DNA of 64,000 bases from CAWCAL01 sp963695075 (GTDB lineage: Bacteria > Actinomycetota > Acidimicrobiia > Acidimicrobiales > CAWCAL01): the NCBI GenBank assembly GCA_963695075.1, contig CAVOFR010000007.1, positions 744,001-808,000 on the forward strand. Direction: 5' to 3'. The position numbers and the translations under genes are program-made. The notes beneath the pieces are model-generated. The model had not been told where the DNA came from. It saw only the letters and a list, made by a program, of their open reading frames with translations, and made no database searches. This document shows, piece after piece, positions 16,379 to 24,432 of this stretch. Position 1 is the first letter of the stretch. Each line of letters starts with the position of its first letter.

Positions 16379-17556
16379 TCAGGGTCGCCGGAGGCGCCAG
16401 ATCTTGCGGGCGACGGACGAGAGCTGCCGGGCGAAGGAGTCGGTGTTGTAGGGGATGCCGTGGCGGCGGCAGATCTCCCGCACCTTGGGAGCCAGCTCGG
16501 GATACCGGTTCGACGGCAGGTCGGGGTAGAGGTGGTGTTCGATCTGGTGGTCGAGGTTCCCGGTGAGGAGGTGCATGAGCGGACCGCCCTCGAAGTTGGC
16601 CGAGCCCAGGACCTGTCGGAGATACCAGGCGCCGCGCCGCTGATCGTCGGCCGCCTCGGCCGGGAACATCGCCACGTCGTCGGGAAAGTGGCCGCAGAAG
16701 ATCACGGCGAACGACCACACGTTGCGCACGACGTTCGACGCCGCCGATCCGAGCGCGGACGCTACGAAGCCGGCCGGCCCGAACGGGATCAGCGACAGAG
16801 CGGGAAAGGCCACGTAGTCCTTCGTCGCCTGTCGCCGCATCTTCTCGAGGCTCTCGCCGAGCTTGGGCTGGGCGATTTCGGGGTCGTAGCTGCTGTCGTC
16901 GAACAGACCGAGGCCTTCGACGTCGTGGAGGGCGATGCCGTACTCGAAGACCAGTGCGAGCCCGAGGGCCATCAGCGGCTGATACCGGTGGAGCGGCTGG
17001 TGGGGCTGTCCGTCGTCGACCCGGAAGGCCCGGTAGCCGAGGTCGTGGTCGACGCCGTCGATGTTGGTCCACTGGTGGTGCAGCTCGTTGTGGGAGTGCT
17101 TCCACTGCGAGGCCGGGACGACGTTGTCCCACTCCCAGGTGGTCGAGTGGATGGCGGGGTCGTCGAGCCAGTCCCACTGGCCGTGCATGACGTTGTGGCC
17201 GATCTCCATGTTCTCGAGGATCTTGGCCAGGCTCAGGAGGCCGACGCCGGTGATCCATGCCGGCGGGAGGATCCCGGCCCACAACGCGGCGCGCCCGGCG
17301 AGGTCCAGCCCGCGTTGGGCGCGGATGAGTCCCCGGATGTAGGCCTCGTCATCGGGACCGAGCGAGGCGATGACCTCGGCGCGCAGCCCGTCGAGCTCGG
17401 CGGCCAGCACGTCGAGGTCCACCGTCGCCAGCAGGCGGGTGTAGTCGTCGTTGTCGTTGTCGTGTCGTTGTCGGCGGCGGCGTCGGCATCGGCGGCGGCG
17501 GTGGTCGCGTCGAGCGTCGCGTCGGGTTGGTCGGTGTGGTCGATGGTGGCGGTCAT
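16379..17556 (-). CDS. Membrane fatty-acid desaturase (apparent single-base frameshift near N terminus)
   Basis: The desaturase body has three histidine boxes: GHNVMHG, SHNELHHQW and QIEHHLYP, as in acyl-lipid/acyl-CoA di-iron desaturases, plus hydrophobic membrane segments. An open frame starting at 17422 covers only the body. The natural start is the ATG at 17556 (MTATIDHTDQPDATL), which overlaps the TGA of the ferredoxin gene (ATGA). The two frames are joined by restoring one T on the plus strand at about 17462 in a gttgtc repeat, which turns it into an uninterrupted Asp-Asn run ahead of DYTRLLATVDLDVL. Total length 1178 nt is one base short of a multiple of three. It could be a real null allele or a sequencing indel. 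Confidence 0.8.
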
Positions 17557-18056
17557 CGGACGGCTCCGGCGGTTGCGTCGGCCGGGACCCGGTCGGGCGA
17601 CACGGTCGGCTCGAGGGCGATGTCGGTCACCGGCGCGGTGACACAGATCCGCACGTGGGTGCCGGCGTCGACGTCGCGGTCGTCGCGGTCATCCCGGACC
17701 CGGCCCGACAACAACGGGGTCACGCACCGGCGGCACACACCTCGACGACACCCGAAAGCGGGATGCTCGCCGTTTCGTTCGAGCAGCTCGAGGATCGTGT
17801 CGTCGTGCGAGGCGGTCAGGACCACGTCGCCCCACCGCACGGTGGGGGAGGCGCCGGCCGGCGGAGCGGCGGGAACAGGGCGCGGTTCGACGCCGTCGTC
17901 GGCCGAACCTCGTCGGGTCGGCGCCGTTCGGGGCAGGAAGGTGCGGAGCAGTTCGGCGGGCTCGAGGGGGGTGGTCCACGGCTTCAGGAGCCGATTCAGA
18001 CGTCCCGGTTCGGGGCCGGCGGTTCGCGAGTTCCTGACAGTCAACGGTGGCGTCAT
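17553..18056 (-). CDS. [2Fe-2S] ferredoxin with N-terminal extension
   Basis: A 167-residue protein starting MTPPLTVRNSRTAG; an ATG 8 codons upstream is possible. The C-terminal half is a plant-type ferredoxin domain: VRWGDVVLTASHDDTILELL, then the cluster-binding CRRGVCRRC (Cys103, 108, 111) and the fourth Cys138 in VRICVTAP. The Pro/Arg-rich first 70 residues are unusual for a simple ferredoxin and may contact the membrane partner. Its TGA overlaps the desaturase ATG, so it is almost certainly the electron donor of that desaturase. It is divergent from a MerR-type regulator. Confidence 0.9.
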   Translation of the reverse strand: MTPPLTVRNSRTAGPEPGRLNRLLKPWTTPLEPAELLRTFLPRTAPTRRGSADDGVEPRPVPAAPPAGASPTVRWGDVVLTASHDDTILELLERNGEHPAFGCRRGVCRRCVTPLLSGRVRDDRDDRDVDAGTHVRICVTAPVTDIALEPTVSPDRVPADATAGAVR

Positions 18057-18086
18057 GACACCATATACTGTTATCAACACCGAGCG

Positions 18087-18106
18087 CTGTCAAGGAATCT
18101 TGGCAG
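18087..18106. promoter_or_regulatory. Palindromic operator overlapping the ferredoxin-desaturase promoter
   Basis: The half-sites CTGTCAAG and CTTGGCAG are complementary except for one base and are separated by GAAT. The site lies between the divergent ferredoxin and MerR genes. On the minus strand it contains TTGACA, a perfect -35 box, with CAGTAT or TATATG 17-20 nt downstream. A long -35/-10 spacer with a dyad at the promoter is the classic MerR arrangement. I infer that the neighbouring MerR-type protein binds here. Confidence 0.5.
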
Positions 18107-18138
18107 TGGCAGCTGTCACCATGTGTCAGAATGGGTTC

Positions 18139-18909
18139 ATGGCCTCCCATCGCCGAGCCCGAAGCGACGCTCCGTCCGATCCCGAGCCGGACGGCCCTTC
18201 GGCCACGATGACCCAGGAGGAGCTCTCCGAACTGACCGGCGTGCCCGCCCGGACCATCCGCTACTACCAGACCAAGAAGCTGTTGCAGCCGCCGGTCAAG
18301 GACGACTCGGATCGCCGGGTGGCCCGCTACGGCGAGGAACATGCCGAACGGCTCCGGCTGATCGGGCAACTGCACGATCGGGGCCTCAAGCTGCCCGCGA
18401 TCCGGGAACTGCTCGAGTCGGGCAACGCCGCGGCCCGGGTGGCCGAATGGCTCGGGCTCGACGCGTCGCTGAGCGGCTCGTGGAGTGCCGAGGAGCCGAG
18501 GTTGCTGTCCACACAGGAGATCAACGAGCTCCTGGCCGACACGCCGACGGGGACCCTCGGCGAGTTCGAGTCGGCCGGCCTGGTCAGTCGCCGGGGTTCG
18601 TCCTGGCTGGCGTCGTCACCCGATCTTCTCGAGCTCAGCGCGGGGCTCGTCGGTCAGGGAATCGACTGCACCCTCGTCCTCGCTGCCGGCAAGATCCTCC
18701 AGGAACACCTCGAGCGGGCCTCCGGCAAGCTCATGGGACTGTTCGAGCAGGCGCTCCGTGACGGGTTCGGCGACGGTGCCGATCCCGGCGAGCTCCTCGG
18801 GCCGCTCCGCCCGATCGCGGGCGACGCCGCTCGCCTCATCTTCGCCCGCGAGCTCGAGCGGGCCATCGGTGAGCTGCTGGCCAACCCCAAGCGTCTCGCC
18901 CGGCGCTGA
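18139..18909 (+). CDS. MerR-family transcriptional regulator
   Basis: A 256-residue protein. The start MASHRRARSD is preferred; an in-frame ATG 6 codons upstream is possible. Residues 25-92 form a MerR winged helix-turn-helix (MTQEELSELTGVPARTIRYY, then QTKKLLQPPV and GLKLPAIRELLESG). The remaining 160 residues are not the short metal-binding tail of metal sensors. They include a predicted helix-rich domain (GLVGQGIDCTLVLAAGKILQ) that could bind a hydrophobic ligand. The divergent ferredoxin-desaturase genes are the likely targets, suggesting control of membrane lipid unsaturation. This is inferred from position and the palindrome at 18087. Confidence 0.87.
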   Translation: MASHRRARSDAPSDPEPDGPSATMTQEELSELTGVPARTIRYYQTKKLLQPPVKDDSDRRVARYGEEHAERLRLIGQLHDRGLKLPAIRELLESGNAAARVAEWLGLDASLSGSWSAEEPRLLSTQEINELLADTPTGTLGEFESAGLVSRRGSSWLASSPDLLELSAGLVGQGIDCTLVLAAGKILQEHLERASGKLMGLFEQALRDGFGDGADPGELLGPLRPIAGDAARLIFARELERAIGELLANPKRLARR

Positions 18910-18968
18910 GCCACCCCGGCGGGACGATCGGGCGGTCTCATCGGGTCGGGAAACGGCATCTCCGGTGT

Positions 18969-19008
18969 CCGAACCGTCGGAAACCGACGCCGGCGGACCA
19001 GATTTCGG
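18969..19008 (-). repeat. 40-nt hairpin element, copy 3
   Basis: The hairpin CGTCGG-AAA-CCGACG precedes the invariant GGACCAGATTTCGG at 18995-19008. The outer CCGAA and TTCGG pair. It lies 9 nt after the stop of the minus-strand sterol-desaturase-type gene and between convergent genes. Confidence 0.85.
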
Positions 19009-19017
19009 CGAAGAGGG

Positions 19018-19929
19018 TCAGCGGGGGCTCCAGCCGGGGCGCTTGAACACGTAGCTCAGCTTCGTGCGCAGGCCCTCGGCGGCTCGGATGTCGCGGAGGA
19101 TGTCGACGAACTCCTGGTAGCCGATGCGCAGCGGGTTGAAGGTCTCGATGTTCTTCGTCAGCCCGTACTTGATTCGCCGTACTTCGGGTTCGAACGTGCC
19201 GAACAGCTTGTCCCAGACGATCAGGACGCCCCCGTGGTTCTTGTCGAGATACTGCGGGTTCGTGCCGTGGTGAACCCGATGGTGCGACGGCGTGTTGAGC
19301 ACCTTCTCCGCCGGTTCGGGCAGCCGGTCGATCATCTCGGTGTGGATCCAGTACTGGTAGAGCAGGTTGAGCTGACCCGCCCGCGCCGTCTGCTCCGGGG
19401 GGATCCCCAGTAGCGGCATCGGGAAGTAGACCCACCACAGCAGGAACCCCGACCACGGCTGGCGCAGCGCGGTCGACAGGTTGTAGTGCTCGCTCGAGTG
19501 GTGGGTCACGTGGTTGGCCCAGAACAGCCGGTGCTCGTGCATCCAACGGTGGTTCCAGTAGTAGAGGAAGTCCCACATGATCAGGGCGACAGGGAACGAT
19601 CCGCGCCGCTGGCCGAGGTCGATGATCCGGTGCCGGTACAGGAAGCGGTTGATCCGGCCCAGCACCGGCGCCAGTGCCAGGTTGACGGCCACGTTCCCGG
19701 CCAACATCGTGAGACTGGCCACGGTGTCGCGACGCTCGAAGCCGACCGGGACGAGAGGATCGGGCGGGAGGCCGGGGTCGGAGAGCTCTTCACGGGTGGC
19801 GTCGTCGAGATCGCCCAGCTCCCGGAGCTCGGCACGGTTCCGTAGGCCCCGGGCCTCGGCCACCATCGTGATGGCGAACAGCGGCGCCGACAGGAGGTCG
19901 ATGGTGTCCAGGGGAAGCGACTTCTTCAA
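19018..19929 (-). CDS. Sterol desaturase / fatty-acid hydroxylase superfamily protein
   Basis: Predicted 303 residues from a TTG start (LKKSLPLDTID) that has GGAG 5-8 nt upstream; the frame is open further but that part is Arg/Pro-rich and not protein-like. The di-iron histidine motifs are HRWMHEH, HVTHHSSEHYN and HHRVHHG, within several membrane segments (DFLYYWNH, SGFLLWWVYFPMPLL). The family hydroxylates or desaturates sterols, carotenoids and fatty acids using O2 and an electron donor. The [2Fe-2S] ferredoxin nearby could supply electrons, though it is in a different operon. It ends at a 40-nt repeat. Confidence 0.88.
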   Translation of the reverse strand: MKKSLPLDTIDLLSAPLFAITMVAEARGLRNRAELRELGDLDDATREELSDPGLPPDPLVPVGFERRDTVASLTMLAGNVAVNLALAPVLGRINRFLYRHRIIDLGQRRGSFPVALIMWDFLYYWNHRWMHEHRLFWANHVTHHSSEHYNLSTALRQPWSGFLLWWVYFPMPLLGIPPEQTARAGQLNLLYQYWIHTEMIDRLPEPAEKVLNTPSHHRVHHGTNPQYLDKNHGGVLIVWDKLFGTFEPEVRRIKYGLTKNIETFNPLRIGYQEFVDILRDIRAAEGLRTKLSYVFKRPGWSPR

Positions 19930-20104
19930 CGGAGCTCCGTCTGCTCGCGAACCCCTCCAGGATGGCCGCTCGGGCGGCCTCCCGGCCACGTCGTGTCGCT
20001 TGGATGACGCTGAGCGTTTCACCGGAGCGTTGCCGCGCCGGGGACGCCCGGTCCCACAGCAGACCTCACACCTGTCGGCCACTCCCGTGTGGCATGCTCT
20101 GTCC

Positions 20105-20266
20105 ATGGCTGACCGGCCGAAGCAAGTGAGCCGGAGGGTCCCGGGAACATCAGCGGGGCAGTCCAGCGTGTGGGTGTGTGAGGCTTGCGACTACTGGACG
20201 TCTGCGGCCAAGGCGCCGAAGTGCCCAACCCATGACACCCGGATGGTCGCGGCTCGGCCGGGCTGA
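20105..20266 (+). CDS. Small zinc-ribbon-like protein
   Basis: A 53-residue ORF with MADRPKQVSRRVPGTSAG as a basic, flexible N terminus. A metal-binding-like end follows: WVCEACDYWTSAAKAPKCP with His and Thr after it. The CxxC plus CPxH spacing resembles a rubredoxin-type knuckle with one His ligand. It stands alone between divergent and convergent genes with its own presumed promoter. Composition and codon use look coding. No family is recognised; it could be an RNA- or DNA-binding accessory. Confidence 0.5.
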   Translation: MADRPKQVSRRVPGTSAGQSSVWVCEACDYWTSAAKAPKCPTHDTRMVAARPG

Positions 20267-20280
20267 CTTCGTCCTGCGAC

Positions 20281-21291
20281 TCAGCTGCCGGCTACCGCAC
20301 TTGAATCGGGAGTGCGCTCCAGGTAGTCGGCGATGACCTCGAGCAGGTGCCCATAGTCGTCGGCGACCGCGACGGCTGCTCGCGCTGCCAGCCACCCGAG
20401 GACCGGAGCGAGCGCGACGAGGAGAACGGTCCAGAGATTCTCCGACAAGCCCGAGTTGAGGACCACGAGACCGATCGGAGCGAGCATGGTGAGACAGCAG
20501 GCCAGCAGGACGTAGAGATCGAGGCGCGACCTGAGGTAGTCGTGCTCTTCGTCCAACGGGGGTGACAGACGTTCATAGTCGCGCTGGAGCGCGACTTCGA
20601 TGCCCTCGTCGAGGATCCCGGATGCGGCGTCCTCATGGGATCGAAGGGTGTTGCCCAGCTTCGTCGGGAGGACGCGGTGGCCCTCCGGCATCCGAGCCAG
20701 CCGTTCTGCGAGCGCGTCGATCCGGCGGAGTTGCTCCGGTGGTGCCTCCCGGGCCCAATTCAGGGCGGCGATCTCATGTTCCCGGTCGGACCACTCCCTC
20801 GGATGCGGGATCTCGGGATCGAATCCCCCGATCGACTGGTAGCTGATGATCTCCTCGGCCGAGACCTCCCCGTCGCAGGACAACCTCAGACCTGACGCGG
20901 CGTCCTCGATGGCCGCCCTGGTCGCCGCGACGAGGTCCTGCTCCAGCGCTCGACGCTGCCGCTCTTTTCTCTTGATGCAGCGGGAGCAGATGCCCCCGAG
21001 CGGGCTGAGAGGATCCCAGTAGCCCTCGGCGAAGCGGATCAGCGTGAACGAGAAGGCTTGCAGGATCAGACCGACGAGCAGGACGGCAACGCCCAGAAGG
21101 ACGAACGTCGCGAGCGGGCGTTCGGTCAGTGATCCCAGGGCGCCCTTGATGCTGTGGTCGCCGTGGGCGCTCAACTCGAGGAAGAACGCTGTGCCGAGAA
21201 CGACGGTGGCGGAAGGGAGCCAGGCAGTCGGTGACAGCTGGCTCAGCACGTCGGAGACGAACTCCGAGATCGACTTCGGCTGATCGGCCAC
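20281..21291 (-). CDS. Hypothetical membrane protein with cytoplasmic Cys pair
   Basis: A 336-residue protein with GTG start. Two membrane segments lie near the N terminus (TAWLPSATVVLGTAFFLEL, FVLLGVAVLLVGLILQAFSF) and two near the C terminus (LYVLLACCLTMLAPIGLVVL, WTVLLVALAPVLGWLAARAA). Between them lies an about 170-residue charged cytoplasmic region with a CSRC motif followed by KRKERQRR. The layout (2 TM, soluble domain, 2 TM) suggests a sensor or channel-like scaffold. I do not recognise the family. It is the last of four minus-strand genes with the HNH and ADP-ribosylglycohydrolase genes, 51 nt downstream of the HNH gene. Confidence 0.7.
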   Translation of the reverse strand: MADQPKSISEFVSDVLSQLSPTAWLPSATVVLGTAFFLELSAHGDHSIKGALGSLTERPLATFVLLGVAVLLVGLILQAFSFTLIRFAEGYWDPLSPLGGICSRCIKRKERQRRALEQDLVAATRAAIEDAASGLRLSCDGEVSAEEIISYQSIGGFDPEIPHPREWSDREHEIAALNWAREAPPEQLRRIDALAERLARMPEGHRVLPTKLGNTLRSHEDAASGILDEGIEVALQRDYERLSPPLDEEHDYLRSRLDLYVLLACCLTMLAPIGLVVLNSGLSENLWTVLLVALAPVLGWLAARAAVAVADDYGHLLEVIADYLERTPDSSAVAGS

Positions 21292-21342
21292 GTAGGTCTA
21301 TCGGCCCATGCGCGGATGACGTGAGTCTTGGGCCGTGTGACC

Positions 21343-22059
21343 TCACCCGCACCCGGTGAGCACGCCCTCCAGCGCCCGCTTCTCCTCGCCGGTCACCGGC
21401 AGGTCCCAGCGGTCCTTGGTACGTACCCACGACTCGGCGTAGCGGCACCACGTCGACTCGTCGGGCGGGAGCCATCCCTCGGGAGGGCTGTTGCCTTTCG
21501 ACGAGTTGGTCGACTGCGACACGACGACGAGCGCGGTCGGGTCCTCGTCGTTGGCGAACCGGTGCCTGGTGTCCTCGTCCCACCGCCACGCACCCATGGC
21601 GTGGGCGTGCGACAGCGGCACGACGTGGTCGATCGTCGCCTCGTCCGCGGTCCGGAGCTCCTCGAGCGACCAGGCGTCGATCCAGCGGCCGGTCTCGACA
21701 TAGCAGCCCGAATCGTCGAGCGTGACCTCGTTCTGCGAGTCGCGCTGGAGCACCTCGTGGCGCGTCGACTGGCAGTCGCCGTCGAAGTCGAGCCATCCGC
21801 CGGCGTCGTAGTGGTTGCGCTCGTACGGCGGAGCAGGCGGCGCGTCCGGCGACCGCACCTCGAGGCCACCGAGGAGCTGGGCGGTCCCTCCGGCCGGCCG
21901 ACCGTTCGCCGGCGTGGTCGCCGCAGCCGGGTCGCCGGTCGCCGACGTCCCGCCCGATCCACCCTCGTCCACGATGCATCCGGCCAGCACGACCACCAGC
22001 ACCGACCCGACGATGACCGCTCGCGACTCTCGACGCCGCGCCGCGGTCGGCTCAGCCAT
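21343..22059 (-). CDS. Secreted lipoprotein HNH nuclease (DUF1524/GmrSD C-terminal type)
   Basis: A 238-residue protein. The start MAEPTAARRRESRAV overlaps the end of the upstream gene by 8 nt. The signal AVIVGSVLVVVLAGCIVD carries the lipobox LAGC. After a Gly/Thr-rich linker comes an HNH/DUF1524 domain: CQSTRHEVLQRDS, then the active-site TIDHVVPLSHAHAMGAW (His-Val-Val-Pro-Leu), and NSSKGNSPPEGWLP with the metal-region Asn. Exported actinobacterial proteins of this family are taken to degrade external DNA. Its translational coupling to an ADP-ribosylglycohydrolase is unexpected for an exported nuclease. Confidence 0.85.
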   Translation of the reverse strand: MAEPTAARRRESRAVIVGSVLVVVLAGCIVDEGGSGGTSATGDPAAATTPANGRPAGGTAQLLGGLEVRSPDAPPAPPYERNHYDAGGWLDFDGDCQSTRHEVLQRDSQNEVTLDDSGCYVETGRWIDAWSLEELRTADEATIDHVVPLSHAHAMGAWRWDEDTRHRFANDEDPTALVVVSQSTNSSKGNSPPEGWLPPDESTWCRYAESWVRTKDRWDLPVTGEEKRALEGVLTGCG

Positions 22060-23050
22060 TGAGCTCGACGGCCAGCTGGTCGGCCGTGCGAGCGATGGTC
22101 TCCCGGCCTTCGAGGGCATCGAGCCACGCGGCGGGGATCGCCCACTCGCCCAGCAGAGTCCCGAGGATGTTGCCGGTCATGGCCCCGGTGCTGTCGCTGT
22201 CGCCGCCGTGGTTGACAGCCAGCACCAGGCCGTCGGCGAAGTCGGTGGCCACAAGCGCGCAGTAGATCGACATGGCCAGCGCTTCTTCGGCCACCCATCC
22301 CCGGCCCAGGGCCTCGACCGAGCCGATCTTCCCGGAGCCACCCATGGCCAGGGTGACGGCCTCGTCGATGGCGTCGACCACCTCGCCGCTAGCGGACTCG
22401 GCCGCCGTGCGCGCTCCCGCCAGGTCGACCGCGTCCTTCAGGTCCAGACCCGCCGCCAGCTCTGCGATGATCACGGCGAGCGCGCCGGCGGCGAGGAAGC
22501 CGCTCGGATGCCCGTGGGTGAGCGCCGCCGCGTCGGCCGCCAGGCGGAACGGGTCGTCGTCGACGAGGCCGATCGGGGCGACCCGCATGACCCCACCGCA
22601 ACCCTTGCTGTGGTTGATCGGTCGGTCGACCGTGCCCATGCCGCCCGCCCGGAGGGCGCCGAGACACGTGTTGCCGGGTGCCCGTCGGTGATGGAGGAAG
22701 ACCTCGTCGAGCAGCCAGCCGGGCCCGGTCGGGCCGGGCTCGGTCGCCGCTGCGGAGCTCTCGCCCTGGGTGACGAGCCAGCGCAGGTAGGCCCGGTTGA
22801 TCTCGGTGACCGGGTCGGCGTCGGAGCGGCCTCGAGCCAGAAGCAGGCCCTCCGCGGTGAAAAGCGTCAGCTGGGTGTCGTCGGTGATCGCCCCGAGCCG
22901 GCCGAAGGCGGGGGAGTAGTCGGTGATGCCGTCCGGTCCGTGCTCGTCGAGAATGGTGGTCAGCCCCGCGAACTCGACCGGCGCGCCGAGGGCGTCACCG
23001 ACCGCACCGCCGAGCAGGCAGCCTCGGAACCGATCGGAGCGCGTGATCAT
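22052..23050 (-). CDS. ADP-ribosylglycohydrolase (active-site intact copy)
   Basis: A 332-residue DraG/ARH-family protein. N-terminal GCLLGGAVGDALGAPVEF is characteristic. The dinuclear Mg site is complete: TDDT in GAITDDTQLTLF and the C-terminal HGGDSDSTGAMTGN. The central loop SKGCGGVMRVAPIGL is also canonical. Family members hydrolyse ADP-ribose from arginine, serine or nucleic-acid substrates, or free ADP-ribosyl compounds. A homologue about half identical by eye follows upstream at 23192-24151. No ADP-ribosyltransferase gene is visible in the window. Confidence 0.93.
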   Translation of the reverse strand: MITRSDRFRGCLLGGAVGDALGAPVEFAGLTTILDEHGPDGITDYSPAFGRLGAITDDTQLTLFTAEGLLLARGRSDADPVTEINRAYLRWLVTQGESSAAATEPGPTGPGWLLDEVFLHHRRAPGNTCLGALRAGGMGTVDRPINHSKGCGGVMRVAPIGLVDDDPFRLAADAAALTHGHPSGFLAAGALAVIIAELAAGLDLKDAVDLAGARTAAESASGEVVDAIDEAVTLAMGGSGKIGSVEALGRGWVAEEALAMSIYCALVATDFADGLVLAVNHGGDSDSTGAMTGNILGTLLGEWAIPAAWLDALEGRETIARTADQLAVELNG

Positions 23051-23191
23051 CGTTCGACCGTCCCGATCTGCTCCCCGATGCCGGACACCCTCCCCAGCCT
23101 GGCCGATCCGGCTCGCCGGCGCATCAATTCGAATCGAGTCCCCGCCACCGCCCGGTCAGAATCGATCCGGCGACCACGGTCCGCCGTCGGC

Positions 23192-24151
23192 TCAGTCGGC
23201 GAACTCGCTGACCAGCAGGTCGGCCATGTGAGCGATCGCCTGATGGCCTTCGAGCGGTGTGAGCCAGTCGACGGGGATCGCCCGTTCGCCCAGCAGAGTC
23301 CCGAGGATGTTGCCGGTGATGGCGCCGGTGTGGTGGCTGTCGCCGCCGTGGTTGACAGCCAGCACCAGGCCGTTGGTGAAGTCGGTGGCCACCAGCGCGC
23401 AGTAGATGGACATGCCCAGCGCTTCTTCGGCCGACCATCCCTGGCCCAGCGTCTCGACCGCACCCATCGTGCCCGGACCCTGACCGGCCAGCGCGACCGC
23501 CTCATCGATCGAATCCACCACCCTTCCGCTGTCGGGCTCGGCTGCAGTCCGGGCTCGGGTCTGAGCCACTGCGTCGGCGAGGGCGAGGCCCGCCACGAGG
23601 TCACTGATCAGCTCGGCGAGGGCACCGGCAGCGAGGACGCCGCTCGGGCGGCCGTGGGTGAGGGCGGCGGTGTCGGCGGCCAGCCGAAACGGGTCGTCTG
23701 CGACCAAGCCGATCGGCGCGACCCGCATGCCTCCGCCGCCTGCCTCGCTGTCGTTGGTCGTCCGATCGGCCGTGCCGATACCACCAGCTCGGAGTCCGCC
23801 GTCAGAGGCGTCCCGCTGTGCCGGACGGTGGAGGCTGGCCTCCTCCGTCGCCGGCGTATCCTCGCCCTGGGTGGTGAGCCAGGGCCCGCAGGCCTGCCTG
23901 ATCTCGACCAGCGGATCGGCATCGGGCCGCTTCTTGGCCCCCAGCAGACCCTCAGCTATGAACAGCGTCATCTGGGTGTCGACGCTGATCGTTCCGGTGC
24001 GGTCGAACCCAGGGCAGCAGGTGGTGATGCCATCCGGTCCGTACTGCTCGATGATCTGGCTCAGTGACGCGGACTTGACCGGGGCGCCGAGGGCGTGGCC
24101 GACGGCCCCGCCGAGAAGGCACGCGCGGAACCGGTCGGACCGGGTGATCAT
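23192..24151 (-). CDS. ADP-ribosylglycohydrolase paralogue with degenerate metal site
   Basis: A 319-residue tandem paralogue of the next gene; the C-terminal 100 residues are nearly the same. The metal ligands are changed: TDDT is replaced by SVDT (GTISVDTQMTLF), and DSDSTG by DSHHTG. The SKGCGGVMR loop is replaced by SEAGGGGMR. In known ARH proteins these residues hold the two Mg ions, so catalysis by the standard mechanism is unlikely. The frame is intact from MITRSDRFRACLLGGAVGHA, which argues for a maintained pseudoenzyme (ADP-ribose binder or regulator) or recent decay. The 141-nt spacer to the intact copy has no obvious feature. Confidence 0.88.
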   Translation of the reverse strand: MITRSDRFRACLLGGAVGHALGAPVKSASLSQIIEQYGPDGITTCCPGFDRTGTISVDTQMTLFIAEGLLGAKKRPDADPLVEIRQACGPWLTTQGEDTPATEEASLHRPAQRDASDGGLRAGGIGTADRTTNDSEAGGGGMRVAPIGLVADDPFRLAADTAALTHGRPSGVLAAGALAELISDLVAGLALADAVAQTRARTAAEPDSGRVVDSIDEAVALAGQGPGTMGAVETLGQGWSAEEALGMSIYCALVATDFTNGLVLAVNHGGDSHHTGAITGNILGTLLGERAIPVDWLTPLEGHQAIAHMADLLVSEFAD

Positions 24152-24432
24152 CCGGCGTGCTCCTGGTGCTCCCTCATGGATGGCACTCCCCCGTCCACCC
24201 TGTCGACCAGGCTACTCGCCGAGAACCGGCTGTAGCCGAGTTGGCTGGCACGGAGCGTGACCGATCAGGATCAACGCCGGATGAACCGGTTCGGGTTCCC
24301 CGGGAACTGAGGCCGGGTGTTGACAACATCGGACGGCTCGGCGATCCTGACCGTGCGGGCTCGGCGCTGGCGGGAGCCGGGCCCCGGCTCGAGGGGTTGG
24401 AACCGCCATCCGAGTCAGCGAGACTCGACCCC
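24152..24432. other. Intergenic region between divergent genes
   Basis: 281 nt between the second ARH gene and the VOC gene. It must carry both promoters, but no convincing -35/-10 pair, repeat or small gene was seen. Confidence 0.4.

Noticed and set aside
17443..17475. Programmed ribosomal frameshift in the desaturase
   Set aside because: There is no slippery heptamer or downstream structure; a one-base indel in a hexanucleotide tract explains the data better.
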